A model generated the notes under the pieces. It was not told the DNA's origin. It ran no database searches and saw only the letters and a program-made list of their open reading frames with translations. 64,000 bases of DNA from positions 744,001 through 808,000 of the forward strand of contig NZ_CP045670.1 of the NCBI RefSeq assembly GCF_017161325.1. The letters run 5' to 3'. Of this stretch, positions 36,070-44,853 are shown piece by piece (position 1 is the stretch's first letter; each line of letters opens with the position of its first letter). Origin of the DNA: Treponema pedis. Its GTDB lineage: Bacteria; Spirochaetota; Spirochaetia; Treponematales; Treponemataceae. Both the position numbers and the translations under genes were made by a program.

Positions 36070-37428
36070 ATGGAACAAGAAAAGAACAAATTCGAGCATA
36101 TAGAATATTTACTTACGGAAAAACGCTACATAGAAGTACAGCGGCTCTTGGCTGATTTAAATGAGGTGGATATAGCGGAATTTTTAGAAGAAGCTCCCGC
36201 TCAAAATGCGATTTTAATGTTCAGAATGCTGCCTAAAACTATGGCTGCGGAAGTTTTTACCCTATTGCCCAAAGACCAGCAAACACGCTTTATTTCCGCC
36301 GCTACGGATAAAGAACTTGTTCCCATTTTAGATGAAATTTTTCTTGACGATATGGTAGATATCGTAGAAGAAATGCCCGCCAATGTAGTAAAAAAAATTT
36401 TAAAAAACACCGACAGAGAAAGCCGCGTTCTTATAAACCAGCTTTTAAAATATCCTAAGGATTCGGCAGGAAGTTTAATGACTACAGAATATGTAGGCTT
36501 AAAAAAAGGAATGACGGTAGAACAATCTTTGGCTTATATAAAAAAAGTAGGTTTAAAAAGCGAGACGATTTATACTTGTTACGTTACGGACGAAAACAGA
36601 ATTCTTGAAGGCTTTATTTCTTTAAAGGATTTGGTTCTTGCGGATTCAACCGAAAAAATAGACAGGCTTTTTAATAAAGAATTTATTTGCGTAAATACTC
36701 ACGATGATCAGGAAAAAGTTGCCCACACTTTTAAAAAATACGGCTTTTTAGCTCTTCCCGTTGTAGATAACGAAACCCGCCTTATAGGTATTATCACCGT
36801 TGACGATATTATGGACGTTATGGAACAGGAAGCGACAGAAGACTTTCAGCGTATGGCGGCTATGCAGCCTAACGATGAAACATATTTGCAAACAAGTATT
36901 TTTAAACTTGCAAAGCACAGGATAGGCTGGCTCTTACTTCTTATGGTTTCGGAATCTTTTACGGGAACAATCATCGAGCAATACACCCATCTTCTTGCAT
37001 CTATGACGATTCTTACGGCTTTTATTCCCATGCTCATGGATACGGGCGGAAATTCGGGAAGCCAATCTTCAACGCTCATTATCCGCGGACTTGCAACGGG
37101 AGAAATCGATTTAAAAGATTGGCGTAAAGTTTTTTGGAAGGAATTCAGAATAGCCCTTATGGTAGGGGCCGCTTTAGGAAGCGTGAGTTTTGTTAAGTCC
37201 GTTTTTCTCGGAAGAAAAAATCCGTTAATAGCTTTAAGCGTAGGCGTTACACTGGTAGTTACGGTTATGATTGCAAAAATTACAGGCGGGCTTTTACCTA
37301 TTGCCGCAAAAAAACTAAAACTTGATCCTGCGATTATGGCGGGACCTCTTATTACTACCGTAGTAGACACGGTCAGCTTAATCGTTTATTTTAAAATTGC
37401 AACTTTTTTTTGCTCAAGTTTGTTTTAA
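36070..37428 (+). CDS. mgtE: Magnesium transporter MgtE
   Basis: This 452-residue protein has the full MgtE plan. The N domain (IAEFLEEAPAQNAILMFRML) is superhelical and acidic. Two CBS domains cover about residues 135-255 (YVGLKKGMTVEQSLAYIKK, LALPVVDNETRLIGIITVDD). Five membrane segments follow, with DTGGNSGSQSSTLIIRG and PLITTVVDTVSLIVYF lining the pore. It imports Mg2+ and is gated by Mg2+ binding to the N and CBS domains. I prefer the ATG at 36070, two codons after a TTG, with AGG upstream. Confidence 0.95.
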   Translation: MEQEKNKFEHIEYLLTEKRYIEVQRLLADLNEVDIAEFLEEAPAQNAILMFRMLPKTMAAEVFTLLPKDQQTRFISAATDKELVPILDEIFLDDMVDIVEEMPANVVKKILKNTDRESRVLINQLLKYPKDSAGSLMTTEYVGLKKGMTVEQSLAYIKKVGLKSETIYTCYVTDENRILEGFISLKDLVLADSTEKIDRLFNKEFICVNTHDDQEKVAHTFKKYGFLALPVVDNETRLIGIITVDDIMDVMEQEATEDFQRMAAMQPNDETYLQTSIFKLAKHRIGWLLLLMVSESFTGTIIEQYTHLLASMTILTAFIPMLMDTGGNSGSQSSTLIIRGLATGEIDLKDWRKVFWKEFRIALMVGAALGSVSFVKSVFLGRKNPLIALSVGVTLVVTVMIAKITGGLLPIAAKKLKLDPAIMAGPLITTVVDTVSLIVYFKIATFFCSSLF

Positions 37429-37434
37429 TGAATA

Positions 37435-38058
37435 ATGAATTTCATAAAAAAGTTTAGATACAGCAAATTTTCTCAAAGTGCACATACCGAGCTTCTTTTA
37501 AAAGAAGTTTTCCGTAAAATTATTCATGTTTTTTCCGCAGCGGTTCTTATATTTGCAAAATTCTTTTTTATCGAAACCGTTATAGGATTATCCGCAATAA
37601 CCGTTTTATATATTGTTTTTGAAATTTTACGCTTACACGGAAAAAAGATTATTTTGGTTTCCGCAGTTACGAGGTTTGCTTCAAGAGATAGGGATAGGGG
37701 TAAATTCGTTTTAGGCCCCGTAACCCTTTCTATAGGGATTATTCTTACTCTTGTTTTATTTCCGTATAAGCCCGCAGCGGCAGGTATATCGGCTTTGGCA
37801 TTAGGCGACGGGCTTGCAAGCGTTGCGGGTAAAATTTTCGGTAAAACGCATTTACCTTTTACTTCGGATAAAACAATTGCCGGCACGCTTACCTGCTTTT
37901 CAGCCGTTTTTATTTCTTCTCTTTTTATTACGAAGGATATCGGAGTAAGTTTTATTACCGCCTGCGCTGCCGCCGTTTCCGAAGCTTTGCCTTTAAAAAA
38001 TTTGGATAATATTTTAATCCCTCTCGTATGTGCGGGAACGGTGTTTTTTCTTTTGTAG
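37435..38058 (+). CDS. CTP transferase/dolichol-kinase-like membrane protein
   Basis: This 207-residue protein has about six membrane segments. It has the family signature ALALGDGLASVAGKIFGKTHLPFTSDKTIAGTLTCF, with GDG and DKTxxGT as in SEC59/VTE5/CdsA-related CTP-dependent kinases and cytidylyltransferases. It also has KEVFRKIIHV at the start, the usual R-K-x-x-H. It probably acts on a prenol or diacylglycerol lipid. The ATG is seven bases after the mgtE stop, which suggests co-translation. Confidence 0.82.
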   Translation: MNFIKKFRYSKFSQSAHTELLLKEVFRKIIHVFSAAVLIFAKFFFIETVIGLSAITVLYIVFEILRLHGKKIILVSAVTRFASRDRDRGKFVLGPVTLSIGIILTLVLFPYKPAAAGISALALGDGLASVAGKIFGKTHLPFTSDKTIAGTLTCFSAVFISSLFITKDIGVSFITACAAAVSEALPLKNLDNILIPLVCAGTVFFLL

Positions 38059-38124
38059 AGTTTTACAAAAGGCGATAATTTAAAAAAAGGCTATTTTAAC
38101 TCGTATCGGCACTTAAAATATCTT

Positions 38125-38802
38125 TTATTCCAAACGTTTTAATTCGGCTTGTATCTTAAATTTTCCGTTCGATAAAGAAATATTCGCTACTGCATAACGG
38201 CCTTCCATAAGAGCGCCGGGGTTTATAAGCACGGTTTCTCCTATTTTGTCTATTGCATAAGACTCGTGAATATGCCCGGAAACGGTAAGAAGGGGTTTAT
38301 AAACTTTAATAAAACGGGTAATACTTTTTGAGCCTACATGTATAAGGGGGGCTACCTTATCGGTTTTTCCGCCATAGGGAGGATTGTGGCAAACTAAAAT
38401 CAGATTTTTTATGCCATCTTCGGCAAGGTGCTTTACGGCGGATAAATCGCTTACGAGTTCTTCGTCCGTTCTTTCATAAGGGGTAGTTCCGGTAAATTTA
38501 CTGCCTCCGCCGGAACCGGTGAAATAAAAACCCTTATATTCTTTTAAAGAATTTGTAATTGAAATATCGGCTTTTTTTAATTCGTCTTCGAAGTCGGGCG
38601 GGTCGCAATTTCCCAAAACCGCAACAATGTGTTTGTGCAGCTTTAAAAGTTCTCGCAAAAAAGGTTTGCCGGTTTCTATTTTTTGAAAAGCCGCAAAATC
38701 TCCTGCAAAAATTACGGCGTCCGTTTTTTCCGCTACGGGTTTTAAAGCGTGTAATTTTTCGATATCGCCGTGTCCGTCGGAAATAATTAAAAACTTTGTC
38801 AT
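38125..38802 (-). CDS. Metallophosphoesterase
   Basis: This 225-residue protein has all calcineurin-like motifs in order: DGHGD, FAGDFA, GNCDPP, CHNPPYGG and SGHIHES, which bind two metal ions. Size and wording fit MJ0936/YfcE-like phosphodiesterases or phosphatases. Convergent with the upstream plus-strand gene. No strong Shine-Dalgarno is seen. Confidence 0.9.
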   Translation of the reverse strand: MTKFLIISDGHGDIEKLHALKPVAEKTDAVIFAGDFAAFQKIETGKPFLRELLKLHKHIVAVLGNCDPPDFEDELKKADISITNSLKEYKGFYFTGSGGGSKFTGTTPYERTDEELVSDLSAVKHLAEDGIKNLILVCHNPPYGGKTDKVAPLIHVGSKSITRFIKVYKPLLTVSGHIHESYAIDKIGETVLINPGALMEGRYAVANISLSNGKFKIQAELKRLE

Positions 38803-39239
38803 AAAACAAGTATTGCACGGTTTTATAAAAAAATCAAGCCGTTTTCTCCCGATTTAGGAGAGAGTTTTATCAAGATGTGATGTGAGTTTTTATTTGAAAG
38901 ATTAAAAGAGGTACCGTTTTACGGCCGCTTTGCAATCGCTGCCCTTTTACGGCCGGACTTTGAGGCTTGTACTTTTACGAGAGATTTCCCGGAGCTTTGG
39001 AGTTTTAAGGCGGATTCGGAGCAAAGGAGCTTCACCGGTTGCGAAGCGGTTTTTTAACCATTAAGAGTTCAAAGTTTTTAAGAGTGTCTTGCTAAGTAAT
39101 TTCTTTAATGTACCTTTGCGAAGTTGAGCTTTACTCAATACTTTGCGGTTTACTCTTTTTTATGTAATTGATAAGGTGCTAAGCGGGTTTACAGCTTTTC
39201 TATTTCTTCTTTGGTTACAGTTGAGCTATTAGCTTACAT
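38803..39239. other. Gene-free stretch at the left edge of the mobile island
   Basis: No reading frame with recognisable content. A repeated TTTTACGGCCG word occurs near 38918-38928 and 38945-38955. The stretch ends where the transposase relic begins. Confidence 0.4.
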
Positions 39240-39602
39240 ATGAGGGAAAGTATTGTTTATGATACTTTTAAAATAGCTTATGGAAGACACCCTCATCTTA
39301 CTAAAAATATTTATTATCATTCAGATGGTGAAGCACGGTTTACCTCGAAAAAGCCGGCGAAACTGTTTGAAAAGTCTGGTTTTATAAAAGCGTTTCACGA
39401 CCGGGAGTACCGCAGACAATCAATTAATAGAGAGCTTTTAGAAAGCAATAAAGCATGAAAGTCCCTCAATACAGCATATGAGATTTGATGATACAAAATA
39501 GACTATCGTTAAATATATTAAGCTTTATTATAACAGTATCGAGTTTCATTCGATCATAGAATATAAATGTCCGAATGATATTTATGATAAATTAGCAATT
39601 TA
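39240..39602 (+). pseudogene. IS3-type transposase relic
   Basis: The first part encodes IYYHSDGEARFTSKKPAKLF, a decayed version of the DDE integrase-core motif YHSDxGxQYTS of IS3-family OrfB. After frame breaks, the second part (about 39505-39602) reads KYIKLYYNSIEFHSIIEY then KCPNDIYDKLAI, the usual end of these transposases (YNxxRxHxxLxYxxPxxxY). The N-terminal two thirds and the terminal inverted repeats are not found, so the element is dead. Confidence 0.75.
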
Positions 39603-39628
39603 ACTTGTATACTAATACTTAACAAGTT

Positions 39629-39849
39629 TTATTTATCCTTTTCATTTTTCCTTCCTCGTACGAATTTCCAATATGCAGAGTACGTAATTACTGTAGCAAG
39701 TAGAAGATAGTATTTATTAGCAAACACATCTGCAACTCCCTTTGCATTGAAATGAACAGGAATTTTCTCCGGAAGAAATATGCAAATAATAAATATTACA
39801 ACATCATTACCAGAAACACCAAGATATCTTTTAACATTCTATCTTTCAT
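39629..39849 (-). pseudogene. DUF1648/SdpI-like membrane protein relic
   Basis: The frame starts at an ATG after GAGGAGG and reads MKDRMLKDILVF before a stop. In the neighbouring frame, the sequence continues LGVSGNDVVIFIICIF then LPEKIPVHFNAKGVADVF and NKYYLLLATVITY. The IPVHFNAKGVAD part matches the P-x-H-[WF]-[ND]-x-x-G-x-x-D motif of DUF1648 proteins, some of which are SdpI-like immunity proteins. One frameshift separates the parts and the C-terminal domain is missing. Confidence 0.55.
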
Positions 39850-39868
39850 ACCATTTTCCTCCTCAGAA

Positions 39869-40060
39869 CTAAATAAAATTTAACTTGCTTGTTTTTATAT
39901 AAACTTCACTTGAAATAACAAGTAAAGTAACTGATATTATCTGTAAAACAGGTGTTATCGGAAGATTTAAAAACCAATTAAGAAAAATCGGTGTAATGAG
40001 TGCAATTATTCCGATAAGCCCCGACACAATAAATGATAAGTATATTGCATTTAGATACAA
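39869..40060 (-). CDS. Small hydrophobic protein, uncertain
   Basis: The 63-residue frame is nearly all hydrophobic (FIVSGLIGIIALITPIFLNWFL, then ITPVLQIISVTLLVISSEVYI), two likely membrane segments. It lies just upstream of the DUF1648 relic on the same strand and may be part of the same former operon. It overlaps the start of the relaxase relic on the other strand. No family recognised. Confidence 0.35.
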   Translation of the reverse strand: MYLNAIYLSFIVSGLIGIIALITPIFLNWFLNLPITPVLQIISVTLLVISSEVYIKTSKLNFI

Positions 40061-40722
40061 AGATAAGGCGAGATTTACAAGGTATAAAATAATCGGAGAT
40101 GATTATACTGAAGAAAGATTAAAAGAACGAATTGCAGAAAGAGAGTTTATCAAGACTCCTGATGTCAAAAAACGCATTGGAAATATCATTGATATGAATA
40201 CCAATACCAAAGTGAAAGAGAGCAAAAGTTATAAATTCTGGGCAACGAAACATAACCTTAATACAATGGCTGAGTCTGTATTTATATCAGAGAGCATGAT
40301 ATTAAATCTGTTAAACAGCTTGACGAGTATATTCAAAAAGCGGCTGATGAAAGACAACATCTGCAAGATAAAATCAGAGCTATTGATAAGGAGATGCAGG
40401 AGCTTTATGCCACTATGGAACAAGTTCATACCGTTAAAAATACAGGGAGTGCTACAAGGAATATAAGGCGAATCCGTCTGAAAAGGGATTTTTTGACGAG
40501 TACAAAGTTCAGATTACCCTCTATGAAAATGCCCTTTCAGAGCTTAAAAAATCCTATTCCAAGCTGCCAAATCCAAGTGATATTTTAGATAAACTTGATA
40601 ATCTGCAAGAAAAAAAGAATACCCTCATGCAAGAATATTCTTCCTCAAAAGCCACAATGGACGAGCTTTATAAGATACGAAAAAATTACGAAATATACAT
40701 GGGCAAGGAGATGGAGAGATAG
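39996..40722 (+). pseudogene. Relaxase (mobilisation protein) C-terminal relic
   Basis: The first frame has YIAFRYKDKARFTRYKIIG then DDYTEERLKERI, followed by ESKSYKFWATKHNLNTMAE. This is the usual order after the nuclease domain in ICE relaxases (G-x-x-Y-T-x-x-x-I-x-x-R-I, then K-G-Y-x-x-W-A-K-x-x-N-L-K). The other frames then carry the coiled-coil tail: KQLDEYIQKAADERQHLQDK to KEMQELYATMEQVHTVK, then FFDEYKVQITLYENALSEL, ending NYEIYMGKEMER and TAG at 40720-40722. At least two frameshifts are needed. The nuclease domain is gone. Confidence 0.72.
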
Positions 40723-40739
40723 TTTTCTATATTCTCCTC

Positions 40740-42455
40740 TTACCTTGTTTGTTTGATCATGCACTTAATTGCTTCATCAATATTGAAAACTGTGCCTTTC
40801 CCATCTATCCATCTATCCCAGAAATCAATAGTTGAACTTTTAGGTTCTTCTTTAGGTTTATCTAAAATAATTTTAGTAGGTAACTTAATCGAATCCCCAA
40901 TAACAATACATTCTCCAACATCAAGATTAGGTAATGTTTCAACCAAGCCTACCAATGAATCAGTTAACATTGTTGCTACTGCCGATTTATCTCTATCATT
41001 TGTAATCTTTAAACTTATAATATTATTGCATTGAGATATTATAGTGGAATTTAATTCCGCAGGTCTTTGAGAAACAATCACCAATGAAACACCATATTTT
41101 CTTCCCTCTTTAGATATTTTTTCAAATATCTCCAGTGATTTGTTCTCAACCGCTTTCAATTTCGTTGTATCTCTTGGCATATATAAGTGTGCTTCATCGC
41201 AAATAAATGCTATAGGATGCCGAGTCTCATCCATTTTAGGTGACATCCAAAATTGGACTTCGTATACCAGTCTTGTAACAATACCTATTATTATAGGTAA
41301 CATATCTGATGGAACTTCTGATAAATCTATTACTTTTATCTTTTTATCTAGTCCCATTATTTTATCAACAAATTCTTTCAGATATTCAGCTATTACAGTG
41401 TTATCTTCATTAAATACAAACCCATATTTTTTATCATCTATTTTTGTCTGAAGTCTCGTAATAAGGTTTGTTAATTTCCCATAGTATTGACCTTGTTTCG
41501 TCTTTTCTTGTCCTTTTTTATCTCCTGTTTTATATACTTCACCCGTTGTATCTTCTTTAATATTTTCAACTTCCAAATATTCCTTCAACCCTTTTGCAGA
41601 AAAAGGAATCGGAGTGTCTGCTGTAATTATTTCAGATGAAAATTCGGTCATATTTTCTTCAATATACCTTTTCTTATGCTCTAAAATATATTTAATTACT
41701 GCTGCCCTTTGATTTGTAGATGTCCCTTCCGAAGATTCAATAAATAAAGAATGAATTTCCTCATAATTAAAAAACCACAAAGGAATATGTAACCCACTAT
41801 CAGAGTCACTGATTTTTATCTGTTCAGCATAGCTCAATTCATTGTATTCACCATGCAAATCAAAAACAATTAAATTAGCGTGCTCCAACTCATTTGCTTT
41901 TTCAAGAATATTTGCTACAGTAAAAGATTTTCCACTTCCAGTACTTCCTACTATTGTGGCATGTCTTTGAAAAAATCTATTTCCATCCAAAATAGCTTCT
42001 ACAGTTTTATTACTTGCATATTTGCCAATGATTAATCTTTTTTCTGAAGATATCTCATTTTCAAGAGAGTTCATAATAATAGAGAGTGCTTTGCCATCTG
42101 CTAAATAGACTTTGCTATTGATTTCAGGATAAGTGTTCACCGCTCTTTTAAAAATATTTTGCTTAGTTGAAGACAATTTTTTATAAAATGTACCTACTAA
42201 AGTTATATTGCAAAAGTTATATGAATACTCTTGTTCTTCAATTTCTTCGTCATCAATATCAATTCTTTTTTTGCTTACTCTAGTTACTATTCCAATTAGT
42301 TTTTCATCTGCATTATTTCCAGATAAAACAACTATATCATTTATTTTTAGCCTATTTAAAATTTCTTCCTTATCTACTGATACAGATACTTTCTTGGTAT
42401 CAACATTTTGAACCACACCAACTTCTTGATTTAAATAATTTTGAATATCTTCCAT
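40740..42455 (-). CDS. HerA-like ATPase of a SIR2-HerA defence system
   Basis: This 571-residue protein has an N-terminal HAS-barrel-like region (residues 1-120), Walker A VGSTGSGKSFTVANIL, Walker B AFICDEAHLYMP and the HerA/FtsK-like SQRPAELNSTIISQCNNIISLKI. HerA proteins form hexameric DNA-translocating rings. It lies nine bases after the SIR2 gene in one operon. SIR2 with HerA is a known two-gene anti-phage system (also called Nezha) in which the pair forms a large complex that depletes NAD+ or degrades DNA upon infection. The gene is intact and lies between relics of mobile elements. Confidence 0.9.
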   Translation of the reverse strand: MEDIQNYLNQEVGVVQNVDTKKVSVSVDKEEILNRLKINDIVVLSGNNADEKLIGIVTRVSKKRIDIDDEEIEEQEYSYNFCNITLVGTFYKKLSSTKQNIFKRAVNTYPEINSKVYLADGKALSIIMNSLENEISSEKRLIIGKYASNKTVEAILDGNRFFQRHATIVGSTGSGKSFTVANILEKANELEHANLIVFDLHGEYNELSYAEQIKISDSDSGLHIPLWFFNYEEIHSLFIESSEGTSTNQRAAVIKYILEHKKRYIEENMTEFSSEIITADTPIPFSAKGLKEYLEVENIKEDTTGEVYKTGDKKGQEKTKQGQYYGKLTNLITRLQTKIDDKKYGFVFNEDNTVIAEYLKEFVDKIMGLDKKIKVIDLSEVPSDMLPIIIGIVTRLVYEVQFWMSPKMDETRHPIAFICDEAHLYMPRDTTKLKAVENKSLEIFEKISKEGRKYGVSLVIVSQRPAELNSTIISQCNNIISLKITNDRDKSAVATMLTDSLVGLVETLPNLDVGECIVIGDSIKLPTKIILDKPKEEPKSSTIDFWDRWIDGKGTVFNIDEAIKCMIKQTR

Positions 42456-42464
42456 AATTTCCTC

Positions 42465-43529
42465 CTATCCTAAAAAAGTTTCCGAAAACACATTTATATC
42501 CCATAATTCCTTATTTATATTATACTTTTTCCCTTTATATACCATATAACTTCCTTCTTCTGTACTTTCTTCTTTATCTTCATATTTATAAAATAAAGTC
42601 CAATTTTCATTTTTCATTGCTCTGTCCAAAAATGATTTTTTAATCGTTCTTGTCAAGACCACCACATCCTTTTGAGTGTCCTCGAATACTGTATTAAAAT
42701 GCTGATCATTGAATCCATATCCATAAATAAATATAGAAAAACTCTTCTTAGAATCTGTTATCAATTCATTAAAAATTTCTCTATGACATCTGAAAATACT
42801 ATTAATCATTCCTGACTTATATTTCATACTGCCTGGTGTAATAATATCTATATACTGCTTGTCGTCTTTTAGTAGCTTATAATCATTAATCTGATATTCC
42901 TTACCATTCTTTTTTATCCAATTTACAGATCCATGTGGTTTAAACAGTCTCACTAAAGGAACATTCTTAGAAAAAAAGTCATAAGGTTGCTTTAGTATAT
43001 TTTCATTAAAATATTGATACATATTCCCCGAAAACCCTGATGTAGTTGATAATTTTAATTTATCGCAAATTAGTTCTATGATTCTGTCATAGTTAGGAGT
43101 CATTATATCGATTACTTGATTATTTACACTTACAGTTCCTAATAGGTACTTTAGCAATTTTTCAAATCCGGAAATTTTATTTAATATATTAAAATGCTGA
43201 TTATATTCTTCATCTAAAATAAATTCACTCGTTATCTCTCGAATTGTTTCTACAAACGATTCTTCGCTTATTGAAACATCTAATAGGGCTGCTTCTAATC
43301 CTTCATCATTAATCTTCCCTTTATATTTGTTCCACTGCTTTTGTAACTCTAAATCACCGATACTTTCAAAAGATTCCTCTAATTTTTCAGCCAATTTTGA
43401 CATTCCCGGAATATTCATTGCAATAGAAAGCCCTGTTCCAACTATCAATTTAGGGAAATTTACACCTGATAGGTATCGTCCCTTAATGTTCATAAATATT
43501 GGCTCAAATTCTTCACTATCTATATTCAT
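42465..43529 (-). CDS. SIR2-domain NADase of a SIR2-HerA defence system
   Basis: This 354-residue protein starts at MNIDSEEFEPI, preceded by GGAG. It has the SIR2 features of defence proteins: LIVGTGLSIAMNIPG (NAD-binding loop), IMTPNYDRIIELI (catalytic Asn-Asp), and LFKPHGSVNW (catalytic His). SIR2 effectors of this kind hydrolyse NAD+. It is directly upstream of herA, and its start overlaps the end of a small helix-turn-helix frame. Confidence 0.9.
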   Translation of the reverse strand: MNIDSEEFEPIFMNIKGRYLSGVNFPKLIVGTGLSIAMNIPGMSKLAEKLEESFESIGDLELQKQWNKYKGKINDEGLEAALLDVSISEESFVETIREITSEFILDEEYNQHFNILNKISGFEKLLKYLLGTVSVNNQVIDIMTPNYDRIIELICDKLKLSTTSGFSGNMYQYFNENILKQPYDFFSKNVPLVRLFKPHGSVNWIKKNGKEYQINDYKLLKDDKQYIDIITPGSMKYKSGMINSIFRCHREIFNELITDSKKSFSIFIYGYGFNDQHFNTVFEDTQKDVVVLTRTIKKSFLDRAMKNENWTLFYKYEDKEESTEEGSYMVYKGKKYNINKELWDINVFSETFLG

Positions 43530-43662
43530 CACTACACTCCATAATTTCTTCAATATAGCAATCCAAAGCATTACAAATTCTAAGTAAAACATCCGTCCTT
43601 ATATTCTGTCCATTCTTCATTTTGTAAAATGTGCTTTTACTTATTTTTGCCTTTTCCATCAT
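43516..43662 (-). CDS. Truncated XRE-type helix-turn-helix regulator
   Basis: This 48-residue frame reads KISKSTFYKMKNGQNIRTDV then LLRICNALDCYIEEIME, the second half of a small Cro/cI-type DNA-binding domain. The first helices are missing, and the upstream sequence is out of frame. Its end overlaps the start of the SIR2 gene by 14 bases, so it may once have been the operon's autoregulator. It is probably broken. Confidence 0.5.
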   Translation of the reverse strand: MMEKAKISKSTFYKMKNGQNIRTDVLLRICNALDCYIEEIMECSDEYR

Positions 43663-43945
43663 CAGATGTAACCTCTTCTAAATACCCAATATGAGTAAAT
43701 TTATTACTATCTTGTCTAATATTTCTAATGCTTCTTTTAAAAATTCACTATTATTGAGAGCATCAATTTTTTCAGATATTTCGTTCGCACCAATCGTCAT
43801 CTTTTTACTTGGGTCAATATCCAAAATTTTCCTCTCTACTAATTCTGCATATCAACGAATAGTAGCAATTTTGTTCCTTTAGATGTATCAGAATAAAAAA
43901 TATCTCCCATTAAATCTTTTGTTAAAATTCAATATCCTCCATTAA
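43663..43945 (-). pseudogene. Unidentified degraded coding sequence
   Basis: The minus strand has two consecutive coding-like pieces separated by stops: MGDIFYSDTSKGTKLLLFVD and, further on, MTIGANEISEKIDALNNSEFL then KEALEILDKIVINLLILGI, ending at TAG 43678-43680. They look like parts of one former gene. I cannot name the family. Confidence 0.3.
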
Positions 43946-43996
43946 AAAATTTTATTTATTATACCATAAAATATTCTTTGAATAAAGATACTCTCT

Positions 43997-44212
43997 TTAC
44001 TCAAATTTCTGTGAGGTTTCCTCTTTGGTATGCAAATTATTCTCCACATCGTATGTTGACTCAAAATAGTCGCTATACTTGAAGTCATTATCATACCTGT
44101 CGGGAATACCGTCATTATCCATATCTTTGCTAAGAGAATCGTAGAAGTTACCTTCATCATCAATATTAAATCCAAGTGCTGCTCTGAAATCTTCCGAATC
44201 AACATAGACCAA
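43997..44212 (-). pseudogene. ICE-type gene fragment
   Basis: The 71-residue frame includes DMDNDGIPDRYDNDFKYSDY, an acidic calcium-loop-like motif that I associate with conjugative-element proteins of Firmicutes. It is short, has no full domain and borders the truncated leucine-rich-repeat gene, so it is read as the right-hand end of the decayed island. Confidence 0.4.
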
Positions 44213-44221
44213 ATCACTAAA

Positions 44222-44775
44222 GGAAGATATCCAATCTAATTTTTCATAAAAAGCAGAAAAAAAGGGGAGTAAAAATTACTAAGCTATATTGCAGCGACAA
44301 TCAACTTACCTCACTTAATGTACAGGGCTTAACGGCTTTAAATGAGTTGAACTGCAACGACAATCAACTTAGCTCACTTAACGTGCAGGGCTTAACGGCT
44401 TTAAATGAGTTGAACTGCGGCAACAATCAACTTAACTCACTTAACGTGCAGGGTTTAACGGCTTTAAGGGTGGTGGGCTGCCACAACAATAAGATTACCT
44501 CACTTAACGTACAGGACTGTACGGCTTTAGAGTGGCTGAGCTGCTACAATAATAAGCTGAATGAGGAAGCCTTTATACTACTTTTTACCGATTTACCTTC
44601 CCGCCCTTCGAATAACAAAGGCACCTGTTATCTTTATCGGGAAGCTGACCCTACGGAAGGTAATTGTACCGATTTTACTTTATCCCCCGCCTTACAAGCT
44701 GCCTTTAATAACGCCAAGGCAAAAAATTGGAAGATGTACAAATTTATTAACAGCGGCGTCGACGCAGAAATATAA
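44222..44775 (+). pseudogene. Leucine-rich-repeat protein, 5' end missing
   Basis: From about 44281 the frame gives four and a half LRR units of about 21 residues: NQLTSLNVQGLTALNELNC, NQLSSLNVQ..., NQLNSLNVQ..., NKITSLNVQDCTALEWLSC. An LRR cap follows (YNNKLNEEAFILLFTDLPSR) and a tail ending SGVDAEI. This is the cysteine-spaced LRR type of treponemal surface proteins. There is no start codon, signal peptide or Shine-Dalgarno, and upstream sequence is ICE-like. The gene was probably cut by the island. Confidence 0.75.
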
Positions 44776-44810
44776 GAGTAAGGTTTTACTGTACAAGCTG
44801 AGACAATTAA

Positions 44811-44840
44811 AAGCGGGGTCTTAATTAAAAGACTCCGCTT
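44811..44840. terminator. Bidirectional hairpin between LRR fragment and S9 peptidase
   Basis: AAGCGGGGTCTT (44811-44822) and AAGACTCCGCTT (44829-44840) pair with one G-T mismatch around AATTAA. It sits between two converging genes. Confidence 0.6.
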
Positions 44841-44853
44841 AAATCATGATAAT

